A DNA stretch of 64,000 nucleotides from an uncultured Desulfovibrio sp. (GTDB lineage Bacteria > Desulfobacterota > Desulfovibrionia > Desulfovibrionales > Desulfovibrionaceae). Positions 55,047 to 63,033 of this stretch are shown here, in pieces. Each line of letters begins with the position of its first letter. Position 1 is the first letter of the stretch. The stretch covers positions 230,113-294,112 of the forward strand of contig CAJUMQ010000001.1 in the NCBI GenBank assembly GCA_910587035.1. The letters run 5' to 3'. The position numbers and the translations under genes were made by a program. The notes below the pieces were generated by a model. It was not told the DNA's origin, did not search any database, and saw only the letters and a list, made by a program, of their open reading frames with translations.

Positions 55047-56516
55047 ATGCCATACTCCCGCATCTGCATATCTTCAACCGGAGGCAGTGGCGGCAAGACC
55101 CTCTTTTCCCTGGGGCTTGCCCGGGCTCTCCGCAACAGGGGCCTGAAGGTCAAAACCTTCAAAAAAGGTCCAGATTATATCGATGCCGCATGGCTTGGGC
55201 TTGCCAGTGGCCGACCCGCAACCAATCTTGATCCGTTTTTTTTATCCCCTCCCCAATTATCGGGCCTGTTCAGCAACTCCATGGCCGCCATCGCAAACAC
55301 GGAAGGCTCTGGCGACCTTTTCGCCCTCATTGAAGGCAATCGCGGCCTGTATGATGGCCTGGATGAAACCGGCAGCTGCTCCACGGCAGCTGTGGCCCGC
55401 ATTGTGGACGCACCTGTGCTGCTATGCCTCAACTGCGCAAAAACCACCCGCACCATGGCGGCCATTCTGTCGGGCCTCATCGCATTTGAGAAGGATCTGC
55501 GCTTTGCCGGCGTCATCATCAACCGGGCGGGTTCGCCACGCCATGAGCAGGCTGTGCGCAAGGCCATAGAAACATATACGGATGTTCCGGTTCTGGGCGC
55601 ATTGCCCAGACTGGACGCCAATCCTCTGCCGGAGAGACATATGGGCCTCGCCAGCACTGGCGTTCCTGGCGAGGAAGCGCAAGCGGCCCTGGAAGGTCTG
55701 GCTGCCCTTGTTGAAAAAAATTGCGACATCGATGCCATCCTCGCAGCAAGCCATTCCGGGGGCGCCTTGCCCACGCCTGTATCGCGCCCCCGCCCCACCA
55801 GACATGACGTCAGCAGGCCGCGCATAGGCTATGTGCATGACGCGGCACTCTGGTTTCATTATCCGGAAAACATGGCCGCCCTGGAAGATGCCGGCTGCGA
55901 AGTCCGCAAGCTCTCCCTGCTGGATTCCTCCGCCGCCAACGCCGCCAGCTGGCAGGGTCTGGCCGGCCTTTGCCTGGGGGGCGGATTTCCGGAAGATTAT
56001 GCCGCGCCATTGTCCAAATCCCCCTGGCTTGGGAAAATAGCCGCCCTCGCCAGGGCTGGAATGCCGATATATGCCGAATGCGGAGGCCTGATTCTCTGCT
56101 GCCAAAGCCTGGAATATGCGGGCACAGTCTGGCCTATGGCCGGCATATTTCCCCACCGGATCATCTGGGGCGCCAAACCTGCCGGCCTGGGTTACGTGGA
56201 AGGGGAAATCCTGCAGCCAAACCCATTTTTCCCCGTTCATCTCAAAATACGCGGCCATGAGTTCCACTACTCCTGCCTGTGCGGCCAGAATGTGCCGACA
56301 GCCATGAAACTCTCGCGGGGCACAGGCCTTTTTTGTGTAAAGACCCATCATGGCAGGGATGGACTTGCAATCAATAATGTCTGGGCCGCGTATACGCATA
56401 TTTTCGCGCCTTCAGTCCCCTGCTGGGCGATCAATATGGCCGCGGCGGCCAAAATGTTTTCGGCCGGTGGCAGACCGGGGAAAATCGTGGCGCAAACTCC
56501 CGCGCAGCCGCAATGA
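55047..56516 (+). CDS. cbiA: Cobyrinate a,c-diamide synthase
   Basis: 489 residues. CbiA amidates the a and c side chains of cobyrinate using glutamine and ATP, in the cobalamin pathway. The N-terminal ATP loop is STGGSGGKTLFSLGLARAL and KKGPDYIDAAWLGLASG follows; the C-terminal glutaminase domain has the Cys nucleophile in IYAECGGLILCC and GHEFHYSCL. It is nearly contiguous with the AICAR transformylase gene. No other cobalamin genes are in the window. Confidence 0.92.
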   Translation: MPYSRICISSTGGSGGKTLFSLGLARALRNRGLKVKTFKKGPDYIDAAWLGLASGRPATNLDPFFLSPPQLSGLFSNSMAAIANTEGSGDLFALIEGNRGLYDGLDETGSCSTAAVARIVDAPVLLCLNCAKTTRTMAAILSGLIAFEKDLRFAGVIINRAGSPRHEQAVRKAIETYTDVPVLGALPRLDANPLPERHMGLASTGVPGEEAQAALEGLAALVEKNCDIDAILAASHSGGALPTPVSRPRPTRHDVSRPRIGYVHDAALWFHYPENMAALEDAGCEVRKLSLLDSSAANAASWQGLAGLCLGGGFPEDYAAPLSKSPWLGKIAALARAGMPIYAECGGLILCCQSLEYAGTVWPMAGIFPHRIIWGAKPAGLGYVEGEILQPNPFFPVHLKIRGHEFHYSCLCGQNVPTAMKLSRGTGLFCVKTHHGRDGLAINNVWAAYTHIFAPSVPCWAINMAAAAKMFSAGGRPGKIVAQTPAQPQ

Positions 56517-56535
56517 ATTTTCCGCAAATTTTCGC

Positions 56536-56565
56536 TTGACAGTATTTTTTTATTAATTGTAGAAA
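56536..56565 (+). promoter_or_regulatory. Probable promoter of the aromatic operon
   Basis: Perfect TTGACA (56536-56541), 18-base AT-rich spacer and TAGAAA (56560-56565). The predicted start lies about 13 bases before the leader ATG, so the leader Shine-Dalgarno would be at the extreme 5' end; the exact -10 is uncertain. Confidence 0.55.
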
Positions 56566-56584
56566 ACTCTTGGAGATAAAAATC

Positions 56585-56686
56585 ATGTCAGGCCAAATCC
56601 GCACCGCATCTTCATCGCAAATATCCGGCATCTGCTGGTTCTATTTTGCGTACTTTATGGAGGCCCGCGGTCGGGAGCTTGTCTGA
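56585..56686 (+). CDS. Aromatic-amino-acid leader peptide (W-F-Y-F-A-Y-F run)
   Basis: 33 residues plus TGA, preceded by TTGGAG at good spacing. Residues 18-24 read W-F-Y-F-A-Y-F: six of seven are aromatic, with one Trp, three Phe and two Tyr. The rest is Ser/Arg-rich and the ORF ends MEARGRELV just before the attenuator. Codons 27-30 (GCC CGC GGT CGG) are also the first arm of the antiterminator hairpin. This is the hallmark of a leader peptide for ribosome stalling, as in trpL or pheL, but covering all three aromatic amino acids. Experimental proof is lacking. Confidence 0.9.
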   Translation: MSGQIRTASSSQISGICWFYFAYFMEARGRELV

Positions 56687-56745
56687 CGTCCAATTATTGT
56701 CAGGAGTTCGGGACCGCGGGCAGTATGCCGGCGGTCCTTTTTTTT
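56663..56745 (+). promoter_or_regulatory. Transcription attenuator: antiterminator overlapping intrinsic terminator
   Basis: GCCCGCGGTC (56663-56672) is exactly complementary to GACCGCGGGC (56712-56721); CTGAC/GTCAG adds a stem between them. This antiterminator competes with the terminator GGACCGC-G-GGC-AGTAT-GCC-G-GCGGTCC (56711-56737), followed by eight Ts (56738-56745). The arm at 56711-56721 is shared, so only one can form. A ribosome stalled on the aromatic codons leaves the first arm free and lets antitermination occur; one reaching the leader stop covers it and permits termination before the ADH synthase gene. Confidence 0.9.
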
Positions 56746-56786
56746 GCAATTTTTGCTCGGCCCATAGAAAAGGCGGGAGGCTTACA

Positions 56787-57584
56787 ATGTATCTTGGCAA
56801 ACAGGTAAGATTGGAAAGGATACTCAACAGAACCACCGGCAGGACAATTATTGTGCCCATGGATCATGGCGTGACCATGGGGCTTGTGGATGGCCTGATC
56901 GACATGCGCGAGGCTGTCAACGACATGGCCAAAGCCGGCGCGGACGCGGTCCTGATGCATAAGGGGCTTGTGCGATGCTCCTATCGCAGCTCCGGCCGCG
57001 ACATTGGCCTGATTATTCACCTTTCCGCATCAACCGCCCTTTCCACCCAGGGCAATACAAAAACCCTGGTGGGCTCTGTGGAGGAAGGCCTCAAGCATGG
57101 CGCTGACGCGGTATCGATACACATCAATCTTGGCGATCCCAATGAACGGGTGATGCTTGCGGACTTTGGCCGTGTCGCCGAGGCATGCGACAACTGGCAC
57201 ATGCCCCTGCTTGCCATGGTCTATGCACGCGGGCCTGAGGTGAAAAACAGCTTTGATCCGGCCGCCATCGCCCATTGCGCCAGAGTTGGAGTTGAGCTTG
57301 GGGCCGATATCGTCAAGGTTTCCTACACAGGCGATGTGGCCAGCTTTGCGGATGTGGTTGCCGGCTGCTGCGTGCCGGTTGTGATTGCCGGCGGCGAAAG
57401 GATGAACTCCGATCGGGAAGTACTGCAAATGGTCTATGATTCCCTGCAGGCCGGCGGCTCCGGCATATCCATGGGCCGCAATGTTTTCCAGCATCCGCGC
57501 CGTGTGGAGCTCGTGCGCGCCCTGCGCGCCATTGTGCATGAAAATGCCAGTGTGGATCAGGCTCTTGCATTGATGGGGGAATAG
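56787..57584 (+). CDS. 2-amino-3,7-dideoxy-D-threo-hept-6-ulosonate (ADH) synthase
   Basis: 265 residues. A class I aldolase-like enzyme of the archaeal-type shikimate route, making ADH from aspartate semialdehyde and a 6-deoxy-5-ketofructose phosphate donor. Evidence: IVPMDHGVTMG near residue 22, INLGDPNE, and DIVKVSYTGD with Lys177 as the likely Schiff-base residue. The ATG at 56787 follows GGGAGG. It is the first structural gene after the attenuator; the type II dehydroquinate synthase gene follows with no gap, supporting this role over fructose-bisphosphate aldolase. Confidence 0.92.
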   Translation: MYLGKQVRLERILNRTTGRTIIVPMDHGVTMGLVDGLIDMREAVNDMAKAGADAVLMHKGLVRCSYRSSGRDIGLIIHLSASTALSTQGNTKTLVGSVEEGLKHGADAVSIHINLGDPNERVMLADFGRVAEACDNWHMPLLAMVYARGPEVKNSFDPAAIAHCARVGVELGADIVKVSYTGDVASFADVVAGCCVPVVIAGGERMNSDREVLQMVYDSLQAGGSGISMGRNVFQHPRRVELVRALRAIVHENASVDQALALMGE

Positions 57585-58571
57585 ATGCCGCGCATTTATT
57601 TTCGCAGTGTGCCTTTCAGCAAGAATTCCGTTACTCTGGCTCTTGAGTCCGGTGTGGATGGCGTAATCGTGCCCAGGGAGCACGCACAACTGGTGGCCGG
57701 CCTCTCTCGCTGCGAGGTCTGGGCGGACGAGGACTGCCATATGGTGACGTTAGCTGCCAAAAAGGATGAGGAAGATGCCCTGGCAGCCATGAAGCAGGGC
57801 GAACGCGTTATTCTTGCTGATGGCTGGGAGGTCATTCCTGTGGAAAACCTGCTGGCGCAAAGTGATTGTGTGCTGGCGGAGGCCGCAAACATCGATCGGG
57901 CCAGGCTTGCCGCCGGCATTCTGGAACGGGGTGTGGCCGGCATAGTAGTACCGGAGGAGGCAGTGGACGAGCTGAAGAGCATAGTGGCCCAGTGCAAGCT
58001 TGCCAGAAACAGGGAAAATCTGGTGCGGGCAAAAATAACAAGGGTGCGCCCGGCAGGCATGGGGCACAGGGTATGCCTGGATACCCTGTCCCTGCTGCGG
58101 CGCGGCCAGGGCATGCTCGTGGGTAACTCCAGCGCTTTTACATTTCTGGTCCATGCGGAAACCGAACATAATGAATATGTGGCAGCCAGGCCATTTCGCG
58201 TCAATGCCGGGGCTGTGCATGCCTATACGCGCCTGCCCGATGACCGCACCTGCTATCTTGGCGAGCTTGCAGGCGGAGACGAGGCCTTGGTGGTGGACTG
58301 GCAGGGCAACTGCTCCATTGCCACCATAGGGCGAGTGAAAATAGAAGTCCGCCCAATGCTGCAGATCGAGGCGGAGGCAACCGATGCCGATGGCACTGTC
58401 CACACAGGCGCTGTTTTCCTCCAAAACGCGGAAACAATACGCCTCACCGCGCCCGATGGCACACCCCTGAGCGTAGTTTCCCTTGCTGAAGGGGATGAGG
58501 TGCTCTGCAGGCTTGATGAAGCGGGACGTCATTTTGGCATGCGTGTAAAAGAGGAAATTCATGAGGTCTAG
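57585..58571 (+). CDS. 3-dehydroquinate synthase type II
   Basis: 328 residues. The NAD-dependent enzyme that oxidatively deaminates ADH and cyclises it to 3-dehydroquinate, replacing AroB. Family features: GMGHRVCLDTLSLLRRGQGM, LVGNSSAFTFLVHAET and FRVNAGAVHAYT. The ATG directly follows the ADH synthase TAG. Together they bypass erythrose 4-phosphate and DAHP synthase, which suits an anaerobe with a limited pentose phosphate pathway. Confidence 0.94.
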   Translation: MPRIYFRSVPFSKNSVTLALESGVDGVIVPREHAQLVAGLSRCEVWADEDCHMVTLAAKKDEEDALAAMKQGERVILADGWEVIPVENLLAQSDCVLAEAANIDRARLAAGILERGVAGIVVPEEAVDELKSIVAQCKLARNRENLVRAKITRVRPAGMGHRVCLDTLSLLRRGQGMLVGNSSAFTFLVHAETEHNEYVAARPFRVNAGAVHAYTRLPDDRTCYLGELAGGDEALVVDWQGNCSIATIGRVKIEVRPMLQIEAEATDADGTVHTGAVFLQNAETIRLTAPDGTPLSVVSLAEGDEVLCRLDEAGRHFGMRVKEEIHEV

Positions 58572-58573
58572 GC

Positions 58574-59773
58574 ATGAGCGGAAAAAATGATGCCCCAAAA
58601 GATCCCCGCACGGATAGCGCGTCGGCCAGGCTGAAGGAGATACGGCATGAAATAGATGCCGTGGATGCCCGTCTCCTGCGTCTGTTCAATGACAGGGCAG
58701 CCTTAAGCCTGGAAGTTGGAGCCATCAAGGCAAAGGAAAAAGGAAGCATATTCAAACCCCTGCGCGAAAGGGATTTGCTGGACAAGCTGTCCCGGGCCAA
58801 TTCCGGTCCTTTGCCGGACGGACACATGCGGGCCATATGGCGGGAAATCCTGAGTTCATCGCGGGCCCTGCAAAAACCGCAGAATATAGCCTATCTGGGG
58901 CCGGAGGGGACCTTTTCCTACTTTGCAGGGCTTGAGTACCTCGGCCATTCCGCAATATTCCACCCCTGTCGCGACATTGCGCAAATTTTTGAGGAAGTGA
59001 CCGGAGGCTACTGCGATTTGGGCGTGGTGCCTCTAGAAAACTCCCTGCAAGGCACTGTGGGGGTCAGTTTTGACCTGTTTTTAAAATATGATGTTAAAAT
59101 TGAGGCCGAACTCTATTCCCGCATTTCCCATTGTCTTTTGTCAAACGAATCCTCACTGTCAGACATAGAAAAGGTATATTCCCATCCCCAGCCTCTGGCC
59201 CAGTGCGGGTGCTGGCTGAGGTCCCATCTGCCAAATGCAGCCCTCATACCTGTGGAATCCACAGCCGCCGCTGCCAGGCGCGCCTGCGGAGAACCTGGCT
59301 CCGCGGCCATTGGCAACGGCAAACTTGGGGCAATGCTGGGGCTCAAAATACTGGCCAGAGCCATAGAGGATGAACAGGACAACTGGACAAGATTTGTAAT
59401 TATCGCGCCGGTGTCGGGCATGACGGCACCGCGAGTGGAGCGCCTGGCCCCTGCGCAGCAGTGTGGCGCGGACAAGACCTCGCTTCTGTTCACGCTGCCT
59501 GACAAGCCAGGTTCTCTTGCCATTGTCCTTGATTTGCTGGCGCGCGGAGGCATCAACATGCGCAAACTGGAATCACGCCCCCTGCGGGGACAGCCCTGGC
59601 GCTATGTTTTCTTTGCCGATGTTGAAAGTGATCTGAACAATGAGATTCATTCGGATTTGCTGCACGAGCTTGGGCTTGTCTGTACCAGCTTCCGCGTTCT
59701 GGGCTCCTATCCCACCGGACCGCAGATGGATCGTGCCACGCAACAGGATGCTCCTGATGAAGGGGGAATATAA
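58574..59773 (+). CDS. pheA: P-protein: chorismate mutase / prephenate dehydratase
   Basis: 399 residues. Three parts in order: an AroQ chorismate mutase (residues about 15-100, LKEIRHEIDAVDARLLRLFN), prephenate dehydratase (IAYLGPEGTFSYFAG from about 108) and a C-terminal ACT domain (PGSLAIVLDLLARGGINMRK then LESRP) for Phe feedback. It makes phenylpyruvate from chorismate. It lies 2 bases after the dehydroquinate synthase gene and 2 before aroA. Confidence 0.96.
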   Translation: MSGKNDAPKDPRTDSASARLKEIRHEIDAVDARLLRLFNDRAALSLEVGAIKAKEKGSIFKPLRERDLLDKLSRANSGPLPDGHMRAIWREILSSSRALQKPQNIAYLGPEGTFSYFAGLEYLGHSAIFHPCRDIAQIFEEVTGGYCDLGVVPLENSLQGTVGVSFDLFLKYDVKIEAELYSRISHCLLSNESSLSDIEKVYSHPQPLAQCGCWLRSHLPNAALIPVESTAAAARRACGEPGSAAIGNGKLGAMLGLKILARAIEDEQDNWTRFVIIAPVSGMTAPRVERLAPAQQCGADKTSLLFTLPDKPGSLAIVLDLLARGGINMRKLESRPLRGQPWRYVFFADVESDLNNEIHSDLLHELGLVCTSFRVLGSYPTGPQMDRATQQDAPDEGGI

Positions 59774-59775
59774 AA

Positions 59776-61209
59776 ATGGATCATAGCAATGACTGCCTTG
59801 AGTACAGGAATGCCACGCCGGTGGAGGTTGTGGCACCCGCGTCAAAATCCCTGTCTCACCGCTATTTGATAGGAGCCGCCCTGGCCAGGGGCGAATCCAC
59901 TGTGCGCCATACCCTGGAAAGCGCGGATATTGAGGCCACCAGGGAAATTTTGTGCGGTGTCGGCGCGCATATGAAGCCGATTTGCGCCGATGGCAACGCG
60001 GAGATTGCCGGCTGGCATGTCTGGGGTATGGGGGGCGCCCCCAAGGGTGGCGCAGATGCGCCAAAGGATTGCGATGTGCGGGAGTCCGGCACAACATGCA
60101 GGCTGCTCACGGCCGTGCTGGCGGCCGGCAGCGGACTGTTCAAAATCTTTGGCAGCGGCCGCATGCACGAAAGGCCCATTGGAGAGCTCTGTAATGTTCT
60201 GGCCAGTCTTGGCTGCGGCATCGACTACGAGGACAACAAAGATTTTCCTCCCTTCATACTCAAGGCGCAGGGCCTCAATCCCGGTCTGGTGGACGGCCTT
60301 GTCAAGATTGGCATGGATAATTCCAGCCAGTATTTCTCAGGGCTGCTCCTTGCCGCGCCCCTTGCATCAAGCCCCCTATGCATAGAACTGGCTGGCCGCA
60401 AGGCCATTTCCTGGCCCTATGTCGGGCTTACCCTGCAATGCCTTGAGGATTTTGGCATCGCTTTCCAGGTACAGACAAGACCAAGACTGGGCACCCCATG
60501 GAATGACCTGCAGACATCGACCTGGCAAAATCTCAGCGAGGCCAGGCCAGGCTGCATGCGCATTCGCATCTGGCCCGGCGCCTACAGGCCAGGAACATAC
60601 CTTGTGGAAGGGGACTGGTCGGGAGCATCCTACTTTCTGGCTGCCGGTGCGCTGGGCCGCAGGCCGGTAAGAGTGGCGGGCCTTAAGGCCAATTCCCTGC
60701 AGGGAGATCGCGCCATTTTGAACATTCTGGAAAAAATGGGGGCAAAGATCAAAATTGAGCCCGATGCGGTTACCGTATTCCCCTCCAGGCTGCATGGAGT
60801 TGATCTGGACATGGGTTCTTGTCCCGATCTGGTTCCAACCGTTGCCACCCTGGCCATTTTTGCCAGCGGCTCCACCCGCATCAGAAATGTCGCTCATCTG
60901 CGCCTCAAGGAATCGGATCGCATCGCCGCCCCGGCCATGGAGCTGTGCAAAACCGGCGCGGTTATAGACGCGCTGTCGGATGGTCTGCTCATAAGCGGTC
61001 GTGGCACGGCCAGGAATCATGGCGGCGAGCAAAAGCTGCTGCAATCTGATGCCGCGCTTTCGGCCCACAATGATCATCGCATTGCCATGGCTCTGGCTTT
61101 GCTGGAAATGCGAGAGCCTGGCTTATGCGTACGCGAACGGCTGGATGATGCCTCTGTGGTCCGCAAATCATTTCCCAATTTCTGGGAGTTATGGGGCGCC
61201 TTGCAATGA
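59776..61209 (+). CDS. aroA: 3-phosphoshikimate 1-carboxyvinyltransferase (EPSP synthase), long form
   Basis: 477 residues, about 50 more than E. coli AroA. Signatures: VAPASKSLSHRYLIGAALA near the N-terminus, CRLLTAVLAAGSG, RLKESDRIAAPAMEL and NDHRIAMALALLEM. The family Gly-Thr-Ala-type loop is altered here to ESGTTCRLLTA. It produces EPSP, the precursor of chorismate. The stop overlaps the tyrA start by ATGA. Confidence 0.95.
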   Translation: MDHSNDCLEYRNATPVEVVAPASKSLSHRYLIGAALARGESTVRHTLESADIEATREILCGVGAHMKPICADGNAEIAGWHVWGMGGAPKGGADAPKDCDVRESGTTCRLLTAVLAAGSGLFKIFGSGRMHERPIGELCNVLASLGCGIDYEDNKDFPPFILKAQGLNPGLVDGLVKIGMDNSSQYFSGLLLAAPLASSPLCIELAGRKAISWPYVGLTLQCLEDFGIAFQVQTRPRLGTPWNDLQTSTWQNLSEARPGCMRIRIWPGAYRPGTYLVEGDWSGASYFLAAGALGRRPVRVAGLKANSLQGDRAILNILEKMGAKIKIEPDAVTVFPSRLHGVDLDMGSCPDLVPTVATLAIFASGSTRIRNVAHLRLKESDRIAAPAMELCKTGAVIDALSDGLLISGRGTARNHGGEQKLLQSDAALSAHNDHRIAMALALLEMREPGLCVRERLDDASVVRKSFPNFWELWGALQ

Positions 61210-62042
61210 AAACGCCAGCCCCCGGAGTAAATGCGGCGGCAGTCCAGGTGCCGCAAACAGTTATTATTGGCTCCAGGGGTAGAATGGGGCGCATGTTTCT
61301 AAGCCGTGCCAGGGCTTGCGGCATCAATGCCAGTGGCGTGGATTTGCCACTGGCGGAAAATGATCTGGCCAGCGCCTGCGCCACCGCGCGCATGGCCCTG
61401 GTATGCGTGCCTGCCAGGCATTTTGCATCGACTCTTGCCAGGATCGTGCCCTTTCTGCCAAAAGATGCCATTCTGGCTGACATCACTTCAGTCAAGGAAA
61501 CACCCATGCGGCAAATGGAGCAGGCATGGAGCGGTGATGTGGTGGGCACGCATCCACTGTTTGGCCCTGGCAACAAGGTTGGCGATGATCTGCCGGTTGT
61601 GCTTGTGCGTGGCAGCAATACAGGCAGCGCGGCCATGGATATGGTGAGTGTCTTTTTTAAAACCCTCGGCTGCCGCGTATTCGAATCCTCCGCCCAGACT
61701 CATGATCAGGCAATGGCGCGAATCCAGAATATGAACTTCATAACAAATCTGGCCTATTTTGCAGTGCTTGCGGGCCAGAAGGATCTGCTGCCCTTTCTCA
61801 CCCCTTCTTTTGAAAGGCGAAAAAACGCCGCCGCAAAGATGCTCACCGAAGATGCCGAAATGTTCGCCGGACTATTTGACGCCAATGGCCACAGCCACGA
61901 GGCTGTGCGCCAGTATCGTAAAATGCTCAATGTGGCCGCCTCCGGAGATATTGAGCTGCTGTGCAAAAGAGCTCAGTGGTGGTGGAGTGGAGAGGCATGC
62001 TCAGATGCGGAAAAAGAGGGAGGAGAGGCCAATGCAAGATAG
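61206..62042 (+). CDS. tyrA: Prephenate dehydrogenase
   Basis: 278 residues from the ATG overlapping the aroA stop. The NAD(P) fold begins TVIIGSRGRMGRMF (residues about 17-30), followed by LADITSVKETPM and GTHPLFGPGNKVG, with the catalytic His in the THPLFGP motif. It converts prephenate to 4-hydroxyphenylpyruvate for tyrosine. No ACT domain is present, so tyrosine control may rest on the attenuator. Confidence 0.92.
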   Translation: MKTPAPGVNAAAVQVPQTVIIGSRGRMGRMFLSRARACGINASGVDLPLAENDLASACATARMALVCVPARHFASTLARIVPFLPKDAILADITSVKETPMRQMEQAWSGDVVGTHPLFGPGNKVGDDLPVVLVRGSNTGSAAMDMVSVFFKTLGCRVFESSAQTHDQAMARIQNMNFITNLAYFAVLAGQKDLLPFLTPSFERRKNAAAKMLTEDAEMFAGLFDANGHSHEAVRQYRKMLNVAASGDIELLCKRAQWWWSGEACSDAEKEGGEANAR

Positions 62043-62745
62043 CCGCCAGAGATTTGGAGAACGGGTTATCGCGTTCAACGCCTCTCTTGCGCTGGATGCA
62101 AAGTTGCCACAAGGCATCTCAGTGATGAATCCCTTTTGCGAAAATGCCTGTGCCACCCCCGCATCCACTGACTTTTACAAAAAATATTATGCGGATAACC
62201 GGATCCGGGGCATCATCCTTGGTATCAATCCTGGCCGCTTTGGCGCCGGCATAACCGGCGTGCCCTTTACAGATCCCAAAAGGCTTGCCAGCGAGTGCGG
62301 CATCATTCTGCCCCAGTGCCCACCTGCCCATGAACCATCCAGCGAATTTGTCTATGCGGTTGTCAATGCCATGGGCGGCCCGAAAAAATTCTATGGCAAA
62401 TGGTATATAAACTCCATTTGTCCGTTGGGATTTACAAAAAGGACTGCCAGTGGCCGCCAGGTCAACTACAATTATTATGATGATGCAGCTCTGGAGGCCG
62501 CTGTTTTGCCCTTTATTCTCAGGACCTTGAAAGAGCAGATTGCCTTTGGCGTCAATACGGCTGCATGCATCTGCCTGGGTACGGGAAAAAACGCGGCCTT
62601 CATGAAGAAACTCAATTCCACCCATAATTTTTTCGATGAGGTCGTTCCCCTTGAGCATCCCCGCTATGTAATGCAGTATAAATATGCCAACAGGGCCGAA
62701 TATGTGGCCAAATATGCCTCTGTCCTCGCAAGTATTATGCCCTGA
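62032..62745 (+). CDS. SMUG2-like uracil-DNA glycosylase family protein
   Basis: 237 residues. The pattern GIILGINPGRFGAGITGVPF (residues about 61-80) is the water-activating loop of the SMUG2/DUF4918 branch, and PLEHPRYVMQYKY near residue 205 carries the second active-site motif with its His. It would remove uracil or oxidised bases from DNA. It overlaps tyrA by 11 bases and has a strong Shine-Dalgarno (GAGGGAGGAGAGG), so it is the last gene of the aromatic operon despite an unrelated function. Confidence 0.82.
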   Translation: MQDSRQRFGERVIAFNASLALDAKLPQGISVMNPFCENACATPASTDFYKKYYADNRIRGIILGINPGRFGAGITGVPFTDPKRLASECGIILPQCPPAHEPSSEFVYAVVNAMGGPKKFYGKWYINSICPLGFTKRTASGRQVNYNYYDDAALEAAVLPFILRTLKEQIAFGVNTAACICLGTGKNAAFMKKLNSTHNFFDEVVPLEHPRYVMQYKYANRAEYVAKYASVLASIMP

Positions 62746-62752
62746 TGGAGCA

Positions 62753-62780
62753 TTGACAGTTTCTGCTGAATATTTACAAT
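62753..62780 (+). promoter_or_regulatory. Strong promoter for SRP RNA
   Basis: Perfect TTGACA, 16-base spacer and TACAAT. The predicted start falls at about 62787-62789, the 5' end of the RNA. Confidence 0.85.
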
Positions 62781-62788
62781 ATAGGCAA

Positions 62789-62865
62789 GCCGGGCGGCGG
62801 CAAACCTGCCAACCCCGTCAGGTCCGAAAGGAAGCAGCGGCAACAGGCTTTGCCGGGTGCCCGGC
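62789..62865 (+). ncRNA. ffs: Signal recognition particle RNA (small bacterial 4.5S type)
   Basis: GCCGGGC at the 5' end pairs with GCCCGGC at the 3' end, giving a 77-base hairpin RNA. The Ffh-binding domain is diagnostic: GTCAGGTCCGAAAGGAAGCAGC with a GAAA-type tetraloop, flanked by the symmetric and asymmetric bulges. The RNA binds Ffh for co-translational targeting. It has its own promoter and terminator. The exact ends may differ by a few bases. Confidence 0.95.
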
Positions 62866-62880
62866 CCTCAGCGACATGGC

Positions 62881-62903
62881 AGCGACTGCCGGTCGCTTTT
62901 TTT
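62881..62903 (+). terminator. Intrinsic terminator of SRP RNA
   Basis: AGCGAC-TGCCG-GTCGCT followed by TTTTTTT. Confidence 0.88.
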
Positions 62904-63033
62904 ATATTCAATATGCCGAATATCCCTGTAGCATATATCAGTTGAAATTGTCCCGGTTTCAGCCATATGGCCTGGCGCTTCACAGCAAAACGCGGTTTCG
63001 CGGTTCGCTATTTATTGCCACAATGGATAAATC

